Origin: Planctomycetaceae bacterium
Lineage (GTDB): Bacteria; Planctomycetota; Planctomycetia; Planctomycetales; Planctomycetaceae
Assembly: GCA_020426325.1 (NCBI GenBank)
Contig: JAGQQG010000008.1
Span: 1 to 64,000, forward strand
Direction: 5' to 3'
Length of the DNA stretch: 64,000 nt
A program made the translations under genes and the position numbers. The notes beneath the pieces were generated by a model, which saw nothing but the letters and a program-made list of their open reading frames with translations, searched no databases and was not told where the DNA came from. This document shows positions 8,683 through 17,747 of this stretch, one piece after another (position 1 is the first letter of the stretch; each line of letters starts with the position of its first letter).

Positions 8683-8785
8683 AATGACTGTGACTCACTT
8701 GTTCTGGCACAGACCGAAATCTCTGTGTCATCAAAAACATGAGGATCGACAGAGCAAGCGAGCAGAGATTGTGTCTCCCATCAAC

Positions 8786-8823
8786 GCAAGCAGCCCACAG
8801 GATCGCTCCTGTGGGCTGCTTGC
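8786..8823 (+). terminator. Long stem-loop terminator between degP and rpmA
   Basis: Arms 8786-8802 and 8807-8823 pair perfectly over 17 bp around a TCGC loop, and are followed on the plus strand by the T-rich TTGTTTGTCATCGTT. It lies between the convergent degP and rpmA, so it may act in both directions, though the T-rich side favours degP. Confidence 0.75.
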
Positions 8824-8849
8824 TTGTTTGTCATCGTTACTTGATAGTC

Positions 8850-9104
8850 TTAGTTGACTTCAGCTGGCAGGACGTTGATCCGACGTCCGTTCTGGTCAAA
8901 GTACACGCTCCCCTCGACCAGCGAAAAGATCGTGTAATCGTTACCCATGCCGACGTTCTTGCCGGGGTGCCATTTGGTACCGCACTGGCGTACCAGGATG
9001 TTCCCGGGAATGACGTGTTGACCACCGTACTTCTTGATCCCGCGTCGCTGTGCGGTCGAGTCACGACCGTTGCGGCTGGATCCCTGTCCCTTCTTATGAG
9101 CCAT
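8850..9104 (-). CDS. rpmA: Ribosomal protein L27
   Basis: An 84-residue protein starting [16 protein letters not shown] and containing [14 protein letters not shown] and [10 protein letters not shown], diagnostic for bL27. Its flexible N-terminus reaches the peptidyl-transferase centre of the 50S subunit. The length is normal. In most bacteria rplU (L21) lies immediately upstream; here the upstream gene is an unrelated Cys-rich lipoprotein, so rpmA is separated from rplU. The SD is weak (AAGGTTGAG). Confidence 0.95.
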   Translation of the reverse strand: MAHKKGQGSSRNGRDSTAQRRGIKKYGGQHVIPGNILVRQCGTKWHPGKNVGMGNDYTIFSLVEGSVYFDQNGRRINVLPAEVN

Positions 9105-9266
9105 CGTCTCAACCTTCGTTCAAAACTGCGATTCTTGCAGAGATTTATCGAACAAGAAGTATCGACGATAAAACGAAGATCTGCAAGGGTTCTCTGACAT
9201 CGTGACTCTCGGTTTCCCGGAAGTCAGGTCTTGCCGGGATGCTGTCGTCGAAGGTTGTCAAGTCGT

Positions 9267-10190
9267 TCAGAACTGGCTGGGAACCCATTGGCTGTGCTGC
9301 AAGGGCAGGTAGTTTGCCTGCGGTTCTTCCGCGGAATCTGAGGAACCGGGTTGAAAGTTCCCTTCAGCTGGCTCATTCGAGTTTCCGGAGGGGGGAGCCG
9401 GGAGTGTCTCTCTCGGACGTGTGTGGATCGGTTGGGGTTCGGAGCCGGGGGAGAATGTGTCTGGTGAGGTCATTCCCTCAGGGGCGTTCATCCAATGTTG
9501 ATCATCATCAGGGTATGACTGGCAGGAACCTCCCGCGCAAGTTCCTGCGTCGCCGAACTCACACGGACAGCCCCCTTCCATCACTCCCGAGTCGCAAGGA
9601 TCGCAGCACATGCCACCTCCGATTTCGCCCTGATAGGATTCCATCGGAATGAGATAGGCGATGTAGGGACCAGGATTCGTTCCACACATCATCGTGCCTC
9701 CACAGCCGCACGAACTGCAGGACATACACGGATCGCAGCAATCAATTCCACAGTCCATTCCGCAATCTGTGCAGCCATCACATGAGTCGCAGGCTCCTCC
9801 GAGATCACACATGCCTGACCCGTCGCATCCTACATCGAAACATGTGTCACAACCGATGTCTCCGTGCATTCCCTGGCGATCCTGTCTGCGGGTTCGCCGA
9901 TGGCCCGGGTATCGGCTTTGTCGATTCGCGAGCCGTTGATCCCGCCGGGCCATCAGGTTTTCACGAAGACCGTAGCCACGTGGTCCGGATGCTCCGTAGC
10001 CGTAGTAGTCGTCGGATCCGTACCCTCCGGTGACGCACTCGCCATAAGGGCCATAAGCTCCTCCTGCCCCCGGATGCGCCCCATAAGCATAGCCCGGTGG
10101 AGGTGGGACGAGAAAACGGCCATGACAGCCTGCCAGAGAGGTCAATAGGGAGACCCCCAGCAATAACACCATTCGCCGTGACCCATCCAT
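9267..10190 (-). CDS. Cysteine-rich lipoprotein
   Basis: A 307-residue exported protein. The signal ends in the lipobox SLAGC, giving lipidated C22. A Pro/Gly/Tyr-rich segment (30-75) and a basic stretch (76-108) precede a cysteine-dense core: 23 cysteines between residues 114 and 223, often spaced CxxC or CC (for instance DSCDGCTDCGMDC). A Pro/Ser/Glu-rich, probably disordered tail follows. The start at 10190 is supported by GGAGAAG; the frame is open 21 codons further. I recognise no named domain. It may be a disulfide-linked or metal-binding envelope protein. Confidence 0.7.
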   Translation of the reverse strand: MDGSRRMVLLLGVSLLTSLAGCHGRFLVPPPPGYAYGAHPGAGGAYGPYGECVTGGYGSDDYYGYGASGPRGYGLRENLMARRDQRLANRQSRYPGHRRTRRQDRQGMHGDIGCDTCFDVGCDGSGMCDLGGACDSCDGCTDCGMDCGIDCCDPCMSCSSCGCGGTMMCGTNPGPYIAYLIPMESYQGEIGGGMCCDPCDSGVMEGGCPCEFGDAGTCAGGSCQSYPDDDQHWMNAPEGMTSPDTFSPGSEPQPIHTRPRETLPAPPSGNSNEPAEGNFQPGSSDSAEEPQANYLPLQHSQWVPSQF

Positions 10191-10350
10191 GGGAACTTCT
10201 CCGCATCCTGACTGTCTGATTTTGCTCGCTCTGAGAGACATGAGCACGTTCACACCTCAGAGCTTCTGCAGGGCGCAAGTCACGCACTCTTTAGCGAATA
10301 TCGACGAGTCCGATGGAAGACTTTATCGATTCGATCGGTTCTGCTGATTG

Positions 10351-10363
10351 TGACCAGTGGTCA
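10351..10363. promoter_or_regulatory. Operator-like palindrome TGACCA-G-TGGTCA
   Basis: A perfect 6+1+6 palindrome, 161 bases upstream of the lipoprotein start and within the shared divergent region. The size and symmetry suit a dimeric repressor site; the regulator is unknown. Confidence 0.35.
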
Positions 10364-10860
10364 AAATGGAGAGCACAGGGGTTTCTGGTGGGTCCGTGAG
10401 CGGTTAAACAGGTGAATCAGAACCGCGTGAGCCATCAAGGACTCATTCCTCAGTCCGCTTGCGGCATTGACCACAAGTCCTCGAATCAAAAGTTCTTGCA
10501 TCAGACCCGACGCTGCGTAGAATTAGAAATGCATCGTTTGGTGATCTGAACAAACGGTCATTCGTCGTTTTGCCTGAAAAGTTCGCTTGCTGATTGTGTG
10601 GATTGATCACATCAGGCAGGCGGCGAAGTTTATGTTGTGGGCAAAATGGGCAATGGTCGATTCAGACAACGGGGCACGCCGTATTTCTTGCCGGTCATTT
10701 GGTGCTCAGCACATCGCTGGACACGAATCAGTCGGCAAGTATGCGTATTGAGCCAGTAACGGTCATTCCCACGGATGAGGACTGACATCATCGTGTCCGT
10801 TCGAGAGACCATCTCAGCGAGCGGACCTTGTCAATCATTGACCCACCGTACAGAACAATT

Positions 10861-10881
10861 CGTTGAGTCCTCCACTCAACG
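10861..10881 (+). promoter_or_regulatory. 5' leader hairpin with CCTCC loop
   Basis: CGTTGAGT and ACTCAACG pair over 8 bp and expose CCTCC as the loop, 27 bases before the ATG of the HTH/Ser-Asp gene. CTCC in the loop could pair with the GGAG of that gene's own SD (GGGAG, about 10894-10898). Inferred from pairing only. Confidence 0.35.
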
Positions 10882-10908
10882 AACGACATCGACCGGGAGC
10901 CGATCAAC

Positions 10909-12756
10909 ATGGCCAAAAAGTATCTCACCCTTGAAGAAGCCGCAGAACGTCTGTCGATTGCCAAGGATGTCCTGGTCCGCATGCGCGAGCAGGGAGACAT
11001 TCGCGGATACGCAGATCGTGGCAACTGGAAGTTCAAGGTCGAGGACATTGAAACTCTGGTTCGGCAGCGACAGTTGGACTCCGATCCAGAGACGCCGATT
11101 TTCATGGAGGACGACGACGATTTCGCCACGACTGGACCTGAGAGCAAACTGGGGCTGGGCAGTGAGTCGGGTGTGATCTCGATCGGTGACAGCGGCATGC
11201 TCACGGGACCGTACGATGCTGACTTAAACGTAGGCTTGGGGGCGTCCGACAGTGATGTTCGACTTGTTTCGGACTCTGGCTTCATCTCAAGCGGTGACAG
11301 TGAACTCAATGTCGGCCCCCAGGATGATTCCGATAGCGACATCCGCCTCTCGGCCGACGGTCTTGATGACTCGGACAGTGATGTCAAGCTGGTCGAAGAT
11401 GATAGCGACAGCGATGTGATGATGGTCCAGGGTACAAGTGACAGTGATGTGAAGATCATTGGAACGTCCGACTCAGACAGCGATGTCATGCTTGCACCGG
11501 CAACCGACTCGACGGACAGCGATGTCAAATTGGTCGGTGATGATTCCGACAGCGACATCCGGCTTGCTCCTGATCTCAGTGCGGGAACCGAAAGAGACTT
11601 GGACCAGCTGAAGGAAACCAGCGACAGCGACATTTCACTGGAACTCGACGAGGAAGAGGCCTCCGACAGCGATGTCCAACTCGTCGGCGACGATTCCGGC
11701 AGCGACATCTCACTCGATCTCCCCTTCGAATTAGGCAGCGACAGCGATGTTCGGCTTGTGGTCGATGATGACATCGACGCGGAGATCGAAGGCAGTGACA
11801 GCGATCTGCAACTTGTCGATTCGTCCGGCATCGATGAGGCGGCCTCCGACAGCGATATCGCTTTGGTCACTTCCGATGATTCGGCCATCTCCCTCGACTT
11901 GGGGGCAGACAGTGACGACTCCGGTTCGGTCCTTTCTGACGAGAGTGGGATTGCCCTGACCGGCGGCAGCTCGATGACGTTGGCCTCGGAAAGTGGAATC
12001 TCACTCGAAGGTCCCACCGACAGCGGGATCTCCCTCGATCTCGATGTCGATGAGGGGATCACACTGGCGGCTGATAGCGGAATCGCTCTCGACATGGCAG
12101 CTGACAGTGGCATCTCCCTGTCTTCCGAAGACAGCGGGATTTCCCTTTCCTCGGAGGACAGTGGAATTGCCCTGTCACCCATCCATGACGATGGAGGCAC
12201 CATGCCGATGATGGACGTCCTCTCCGTCGATGATGACAGTCAGGCGGAAACCAACTTTGAGATTCCTCCGATGACCGGGGACAGCGACGGCGACTTTGAG
12301 TTCGACGACGATACGGGCACGTTCGACCTCGCGACCGAAGACTCAGAGGAACATACCGCACTGCTGGATTCCCTGGAGGACTCGTCCGACTTCGGTGATG
12401 CTGAGTTTGATATGGACGAGAGCGCCGAGTTCTCTGACGAAATGGAGTTTGATGAAGAATTCGATGAGGATTCGATTGAAGACCTTGATGTGTTTGAGGA
12501 CGAAGAGGGCGGATTCGAGGAGGGATTCACCTCGGGAACCAGCCATGGCGATTTCGTCGCTCCGGTCTCCCGTGCTGCGGCTGTGGAGACCGACTGGGGA
12601 ACGGGACCGTTCGTTGGGTTGCTGGTCTCGACCGGTCTGATGCTACTCGTGGGAATCGTGATGTTTGATCTTGTCCGCTCCATGTGGATGTGGAACGAAC
12701 CGTCACCACTCGCCAGCGGACTTCTCAGTGCCCTGGGAGGGCTCTACGGCAAGTAG
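10909..12756 (+). CDS. HTH protein with long Ser-Asp repeat tract and C-terminal membrane helix
   Basis: A 615-residue, extremely acidic protein. Residues 1-60 are an excisionase-type winged HTH (YLTLEEAAERLSIAKDVLVRMREQGDIRGY). From about 112 to 330 the motif SDSDV/I followed by K/R/Q-L-V recurs more than ten times; from about 325 to 420 it shifts to DSGISL/IAL repeats; 430-545 is Glu/Asp-rich. Residues about 567-588 form one membrane helix, followed by a short WNEPSP tail. The ATG at 10909 has GGGAG upstream. The design implies a DNA-binding-like head on a long disordered tether anchored in the membrane. The repeat tract would suit multisite phosphorylation or divalent-cation binding. Function unknown; no named family recognised beyond the HTH. 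Confidence 0.75.
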   Translation: MAKKYLTLEEAAERLSIAKDVLVRMREQGDIRGYADRGNWKFKVEDIETLVRQRQLDSDPETPIFMEDDDDFATTGPESKLGLGSESGVISIGDSGMLTGPYDADLNVGLGASDSDVRLVSDSGFISSGDSELNVGPQDDSDSDIRLSADGLDDSDSDVKLVEDDSDSDVMMVQGTSDSDVKIIGTSDSDSDVMLAPATDSTDSDVKLVGDDSDSDIRLAPDLSAGTERDLDQLKETSDSDISLELDEEEASDSDVQLVGDDSGSDISLDLPFELGSDSDVRLVVDDDIDAEIEGSDSDLQLVDSSGIDEAASDSDIALVTSDDSAISLDLGADSDDSGSVLSDESGIALTGGSSMTLASESGISLEGPTDSGISLDLDVDEGITLAADSGIALDMAADSGISLSSEDSGISLSSEDSGIALSPIHDDGGTMPMMDVLSVDDDSQAETNFEIPPMTGDSDGDFEFDDDTGTFDLATEDSEEHTALLDSLEDSSDFGDAEFDMDESAEFSDEMEFDEEFDEDSIEDLDVFEDEEGGFEEGFTSGTSHGDFVAPVSRAAAVETDWGTGPFVGLLVSTGLMLLVGIVMFDLVRSMWMWNEPSPLASGLLSALGGLYGK

Positions 12757-12893
12757 TTCATCCGATTCTGGAGTTATCGGTTCAACCAAACTCGCTTGTG
12801 AGGTGCCCACACGTGTGTGGACCGCTCTTCCACGCGGAGAACGGTCCCGAGCTGTGAACGGATGGACACAGACCACTTGCGGATGATCCGTGA

Positions 12894-14879
12894 TCAAGGA
12901 ACCTTGCTGACGGCCATCCGGCGGTCGACCTGGGGGCCGATGATTGCCACGAGTTCATCCCGGTCCACCATTTCTTCGGATTGCAACTTCGCAGCGATGG
13001 CGTCCAGCTTGTCTCGATTTTCCTGGAGGATCTGCGTTGCTCGGTTGGAGGCATCGTTGAGGAAGTGCTGCATCTCCTGGTCGATGACGTGTGCCGTCTC
13101 GTCGCTGTATTGGCGTTGTTCGTGCATCTCTTTTCCGAGAAAGGGATGCTCCTCGCCATTGCGGAATGCGACGGGACCAATGACGCCGCTCATACCCCAG
13201 TAACCCACCATTCGCCGCGCCAGACTGGTCGCACGTTTCAGGTCGTCCTCAGCGTTGGCAGAGAACTCGTCGAACACCAGCTTCTCGGCTGCCCTTCCTC
13301 CGAGTAGCACAGCCAGCTCTGAATGAAGTCGCGTCTCGCCGACGCTGTGACGTTCTTCGTCCGGTAGTAACTGCGTCACGCCCAACGCCCGGCCGCGCGG
13401 GATGATCGTCACTTTATGAACCGAGTCGACATCCGGGATTAACCATGCCAGCAGAGCGTGTCCTGCTTCGTGATAGGCAGTCATCTCACGTTCGTGCTCG
13501 TTCAGCAGCTCTTCACGCTTGGCTCCCATGAGGATTCTGTCCCGAGCCGCATCAAAGTCCTCCATGTCGACCGCGTCCTTCCCTTCCCGGGTGGCATTGA
13601 GAGCAGCCTCGTTCACGAGGTTTCGCAGATCGGCCCCTGAGAACCCAATCGTGCCGCTCGCCACCTTGTTCAGGTCGACGTCATCCGCCAGCGGAACCTT
13701 TCGGCTATGCACCTTGAGCACGCCGACACGTCCCTCACGTGTTGGTTTCTCGACGGTCACATGACGATCGAATCGTCCGGGACGCAGCAGCGCCGGATCT
13801 AGCACATCGGGACGATTGGTCGCGGCAATCACGATGACTGCTTCGTTTGATTCAAAACCGTCCATTTCACTGAGGATCTGATTGAGCGTCTGTTCACGCT
13901 CATCCTGACCACTGCCGACTCCAGCTCCACGGATTCGTCCGACCGCATCGATCTCATCGACGAACAGGATGCTGGGGGCTGACTCTTTCGCGGTACGGAA
14001 CATGTCACGCACACGGCTGGCCCCGACACCGACGAACATCTGGATAAACTCCGAGCCATTGATCGAGAAGAACGGCACACCCGCCTCGCCGGCCGTCGCG
14101 CGAGCGAGAAGGGTTTTGCCCGTTCCCGGCGGACCCATCAAAAGCACGCCTTTCGGGATCTCCGCTCCCAGCCGCTGAAACTTGGCGGGGTTCTTCAGAA
14201 ATTCAACCACTTCCTGCAGTTCTCGCTTGGCGTGTTCCATCCCGGCGACGTCGTCGAATGTGTTATGTTTCTCTGAAGGCTTGAACCGCTTGGCAGGACT
14301 TCGAATGAAACTGCCAAACATCCCCGATCCGAACGGGTCTGAAGAGCGACGCATCATGATGAACAGAAACGCCATCATGGGAATGAACAACAGCAGATAG
14401 ACGAGCATCTGTTGCAGTGGACCGACCGAAACGTCTCTCGCATCTATGCTCACATGCTGCTTCTCGAGGTCGTCGAGAAGTCGCTCCCCCTCCAGAAGAG
14501 GGATCACCGTGTTGAACTTTGCGTCGAGTTTGGGGGCATCCTTATCCTCAGCGAGTTTGGGATTCTCGGGAATCGTCTTCCATGTTCCGGTGAGCACGCT
14601 GTTGGCGCTCATGATGCTGTCGCTGATCGTGACCGATTTGACATTGTCATCCTCGATCATCTGCTGGCGGAAGAAGCTGTAATCCACACGGGAGCCGATG
14701 TTGCCCGGCAGCTTGATCCACTGCCAGGCAATCGCGAACAGCAGCAGCAACACCAGGATCAGTCCGATGCCGGGGACACCCCTTTTGTTAGTTTCTGCCT
14801 TGTCTCCCTCGGCCTCTTTCCCCTCAATGACTGGACGCGGCGGAGATTCCTCGGGGGAATCCGTCGATTCAGAGGACAT
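12894..14879 (-). CDS. ftsH: ATP-dependent zinc metalloprotease FtsH
   Basis: A 661-residue membrane AAA+ protease. Membrane helices are at about 38-55 and 158-176, bracketing a periplasmic domain. The ATPase has Walker A GPPGTGKT at 249-256, Walker B DEID near 308, and the second region of homology [19 protein letters not shown]. The protease zinc motif HEAGH is at 470-474. FtsH extracts and degrades membrane and soluble proteins. The ATG at 14879 has AAGGAAGA upstream. It is the last gene of the minus-strand series, 133 bases after tsaB, and converges on the HTH/Ser-Asp gene. The poorly conserved acidic N-terminal extension is longer than in E. coli. Confidence 0.95.
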   Translation of the reverse strand: MSSESTDSPEESPPRPVIEGKEAEGDKAETNKRGVPGIGLILVLLLLFAIAWQWIKLPGNIGSRVDYSFFRQQMIEDDNVKSVTISDSIMSANSVLTGTWKTIPENPKLAEDKDAPKLDAKFNTVIPLLEGERLLDDLEKQHVSIDARDVSVGPLQQMLVYLLLFIPMMAFLFIMMRRSSDPFGSGMFGSFIRSPAKRFKPSEKHNTFDDVAGMEHAKRELQEVVEFLKNPAKFQRLGAEIPKGVLLMGPPGTGKTLLARATAGEAGVPFFSINGSEFIQMFVGVGASRVRDMFRTAKESAPSILFVDEIDAVGRIRGAGVGSGQDEREQTLNQILSEMDGFESNEAVIVIAATNRPDVLDPALLRPGRFDRHVTVEKPTREGRVGVLKVHSRKVPLADDVDLNKVASGTIGFSGADLRNLVNEAALNATREGKDAVDMEDFDAARDRILMGAKREELLNEHEREMTAYHEAGHALLAWLIPDVDSVHKVTIIPRGRALGVTQLLPDEERHSVGETRLHSELAVLLGGRAAEKLVFDEFSANAEDDLKRATSLARRMVGYWGMSGVIGPVAFRNGEEHPFLGKEMHEQRQYSDETAHVIDQEMQHFLNDASNRATQILQENRDKLDAIAAKLQSEEMVDRDELVAIIGPQVDRRMAVSKVP

Positions 14880-15012
14880 GAGTCTTCCTTGAGGTGTTTG
14901 ATCCCGAAACTGCATTCTCGAGCCTGCAATGGAGTGAACGAACGATGCAGGGTAACGAACGCCAGAGACAGCCGCAATCAGCCTGCTGAGTCATCAAATT
15001 CCGGTCAGATTG

Positions 15013-15699
15013 CTACTGGTTCGTTAGACCAGCCTTTTCCTCAGCAGCACTCTTTCGGAGATAGATTGGATTCAACGTCCACGGATCGGCAGTCGGTTTT
15101 GCGGATGCCAATTTGCGGCCTACTTTTGCAACAGAGACTGCGGTCGGAAACCAGGTCGAAGCGGGCAGAGTCTCTACGCCAGTTGGGAGTCGCTCTTTGA
15201 GTTGCCCCGTCGCTGGTCCTGCCACGACAGACCCCGCCGTCAACTCTCTGATCCAGTCGTCCGCTGAAACCACTCTCACATCTGATGTGGCTTTCATCTC
15301 TCCAGATTCAGCGATTTGATAAACCCCATGAAACAGATCACCCCGTTGTGCATCGGCGACGACGTGCACGCTGCCTGTCTCCAGAGCTGCTGAGGAGGCG
15401 ATCGCGAGCAGCGTGTCGACTCCCACCAGCTGACAACCCGTCGCGTAGGCCCATGTTTTGGCACAGACGACACCCACACGAAGTCCCGTAAAGCTTCCGG
15501 GCCCCTGACTGACAGCAATGAGATCACAGTCTCGTGGAGCGATGCCTGCCTCATTCAGCATGGAGTGGAGTTCGTGCACCAATGTGCGTGCATGCCGCCT
15601 TCCCTCCTGCGAGAGTGACCGTTCAGCAATCGTTTCCTCATCTCGCAGCAGGGCCACGCTGCCATCTCGAGCGGAAGTTTCGATCCCGACTGTCCACAT
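15013..15699 (-). CDS. tsaB: tRNA threonylcarbamoyladenosine biosynthesis protein TsaB
   Basis: A 228-residue ASKHA-fold protein with GIETSARDGSVAL at the start and AVSQGPGSFTGLRVG at about 63-77, the hallmark of TsaB. With TsaD and TsaE it transfers threonylcarbamoyl to A37 of ANN-decoding tRNAs; TsaB itself is the structural partner of TsaD. The start has GGGGA upstream. It lies 26 bases downstream of the helicase gene, consistent with co-transcription. tsaD and tsaE are not in the window. Confidence 0.92.
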   Translation of the reverse strand: MWTVGIETSARDGSVALLRDEETIAERSLSQEGRRHARTLVHELHSMLNEAGIAPRDCDLIAVSQGPGSFTGLRVGVVCAKTWAYATGCQLVGVDTLLAIASSAALETGSVHVVADAQRGDLFHGVYQIAESGEMKATSDVRVVSADDWIRELTAGSVVAGPATGQLKERLPTGVETLPASTWFPTAVSVAKVGRKLASAKPTADPWTLNPIYLRKSAAEEKAGLTNQ

Positions 15700-15725
15700 G
15701 AGTTGTCCCCTGCTCTTGATCGCCT

Positions 15726-17747
15726 TTACTCGTCTGACTGATCGCCTTCAACAATCGGAGCAAAGGCTTCATCGAACATCTCAAACAGGAATCGTGAGGC
15801 GACAGAGGGGCGGACCTTGCCCCACTTCCGTCGTGTGGCTGCGCGAGTGAAGGTGAGGATGTCCTTTGCGCGTGTCACACCCACGTAGGTCAATCGGCGT
15901 TCCTCCTCGATCTCTTTCTCTGTGGCATCAACCGATCGTTTGTGCGGCAAGATTCCCTCTTCCATGCCCACCATGTAGACCCGCGGAAACTCCAGGCCTT
16001 TTGCGCTGTGTAACGTCATGAGTTTCACGGCGTTTTCGGCTGCCTGTGCTTCCTTATCCGGTTCCTCGTCTCGTCCTTCGAGAGTAATGCTGGTCAGGTA
16101 ATCCTCCAATGTCGGACGATTTGTCTGCTGCACATATTCTCCCACGGATTCGACAAACTCGTCGATGACTGCTGACCTCGCGAGTTGCTGCTGAGGATCT
16201 TTGTACTGCCGTTCAATTTCCGATTCGTAGTGAATTGTTTCAATCAATTCCCGCAACAGATGCTCCATCTGACGAGGTGACTCATCGAACCGTCGTCGGA
16301 AACTTTCGAGCAGGTGCTCCAATTCCTGAAGACCTGCATTGGCTTTGGCCGAGAGTTCGTTCGCCTGTCTCGCTTCGCTCACGACATCCCAGAAACTCCG
16401 CCCTTCGCGGACAGCACGTTCCTGCAGTTTCTGAACGGTCGTTGCTCCAATGCCCCTGACAGGCACATTGATGATGCGAAACAACGATGCCTCGTCCTGT
16501 GGGTGAGAGATGACCTTGAGGTACGAGAGCAGGTCGCGAATTTCCTTACGGTCGTAGAACGACTGACTCCCAATGAGCACGTAGGGCACACCAGTCCTTC
16601 GCATTTCAGCTTCGAACAGTCGAGGTTGCTCGTTCGTCCGGAACAGGATGGCAATGTCCCGCAATGGCACATCCTTCTTCTGCCACAGGAAACGGATCTC
16701 AAGGATGACTTTCTCGGCTTCCTGCTGTTCGTCCGGATACTCGATCATGCGAACATCCTGCGTGGATGTCTTATGAGCGCGAAGTGTTTTGGGGTGACGA
16801 CCTCGGTTGTGTCGAACGAGTCGGTTCGCCAACTCCAGGATGCGATCGGTACAGCGATAGTTGTCTTCCAGCCGAAAGACAGCGGCATCTGGAAAATGAG
16901 AGCTGAAACCAAGAATGTGGCGGACTTCCGCTCCACGCCATCCATAAATGGCCTGATCGTCGTCACCCACCACACACAGATTCCGATGTTCCCGGACCAA
17001 GGCCGCAATCAACCGGAACTGGATTCCGTTCGTATCCTGATACTCGTCGATCTGAACGTGATCGAAACGCGATTGCTGTCGTGCGAGCACCTCGGGAAAC
17101 TCGTGAAACAGCTGATCGGTGAGGAGTAACAGATCATCAAAGTCGACCGCTCCCGCTGCTCGAATGTTCTGCTGATACCGCCGATATCCCATCGACGCGA
17201 GAAACTCCTGATCGTTCTCCGAGGTCTCTGCTGCACGATCCGCCCCGATGCCCGCAGACTTCCAGCGACTGATCACGCCGAGGAGGTCTCCAGGCTTGAG
17301 TGACTTTTCCGTCACCCGGATATCTCTCAAAACTCTTCTCGCAGCTGATTCCTGATCCCCGCGATCCATGATCTGAAACCGCGACGGATATCCCAGATGT
17401 TCAATCTCCTCTCGCAGAATGCGCACACACAGCGAGTGAAACGTGGAGATGAACGGCCTCGCAGGAAGACGACGACCGATCAGGTCAGCCGTCCGTTGCT
17501 GCATCTCCTTGGCAGCTTTGTTTGTGAACGTCACTGACAGGATACGATCCGCTGGTACACCGGAACGGATGAGCTCGACAATTCGATGTGTGATAACACG
17601 TGTTTTCCCGGTACCTGCTCCCGCAAGCACGAGCATCGGACCGGAAAGTGTATGGACAGCTGCACTCTGGACGTCATTCAGACCGTCAGCCAGAGGTCGA
17701 ACGGACTGTGACGGCCTGATGCGACGCGACTCATTCGTCGTCGGCAT
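15726..17747 (-). CDS. UvrD/PcrA/Rep-type superfamily 1 DNA helicase
   Basis: A 673-residue SF1A 3'-5' helicase. Walker A AGAGTGKT is at 42-49, followed by SVTFTNKAAKEM (Ia), DEYQDTN (II), GDDDQAIYGWRGA (III) and C-terminal LMTLHSAKGLEF with YVGVTRAKD (V-VI). These enzymes act in repair and in clearing proteins from DNA. It could be called PcrA or UvrD; I do not separate them. The ATG at 17747 has GGAG upstream and lies inside the end of the kinase gene (17-base overlap), which supports this start and translational coupling. The C-terminal tail is short compared with E. coli UvrD. Confidence 0.9.
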   Translation of the reverse strand: MPTTNESRRIRPSQSVRPLADGLNDVQSAAVHTLSGPMLVLAGAGTGKTRVITHRIVELIRSGVPADRILSVTFTNKAAKEMQQRTADLIGRRLPARPFISTFHSLCVRILREEIEHLGYPSRFQIMDRGDQESAARRVLRDIRVTEKSLKPGDLLGVISRWKSAGIGADRAAETSENDQEFLASMGYRRYQQNIRAAGAVDFDDLLLLTDQLFHEFPEVLARQQSRFDHVQIDEYQDTNGIQFRLIAALVREHRNLCVVGDDDQAIYGWRGAEVRHILGFSSHFPDAAVFRLEDNYRCTDRILELANRLVRHNRGRHPKTLRAHKTSTQDVRMIEYPDEQQEAEKVILEIRFLWQKKDVPLRDIAILFRTNEQPRLFEAEMRRTGVPYVLIGSQSFYDRKEIRDLLSYLKVISHPQDEASLFRIINVPVRGIGATTVQKLQERAVREGRSFWDVVSEARQANELSAKANAGLQELEHLLESFRRRFDESPRQMEHLLRELIETIHYESEIERQYKDPQQQLARSAVIDEFVESVGEYVQQTNRPTLEDYLTSITLEGRDEEPDKEAQAAENAVKLMTLHSAKGLEFPRVYMVGMEEGILPHKRSVDATEKEIEEERRLTYVGVTRAKDILTFTRAATRRKWGKVRPSVASRFLFEMFDEAFAPIVEGDQSDE

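Larger units (their letters stand above)
10191..10908. other. Intergenic region upstream of the HTH/Ser-Asp protein
   Basis: About 720 bases with no convincing gene; short open frames lack domains and SDs. It must hold the promoters of the divergent lipoprotein and HTH/Ser-Asp genes. Two symmetric elements are listed separately. Confidence 0.6.

Noticed and set aside
10788..12203. 471-codon open frame on the minus strand, rich in Ser, Leu and Pro
   Set aside because: It is the antisense of the Ser-Asp repeat tract; the repetitive GAC/AGC codons keep the opposite strand open. The plus frame has an HTH, an SD and a membrane segment.
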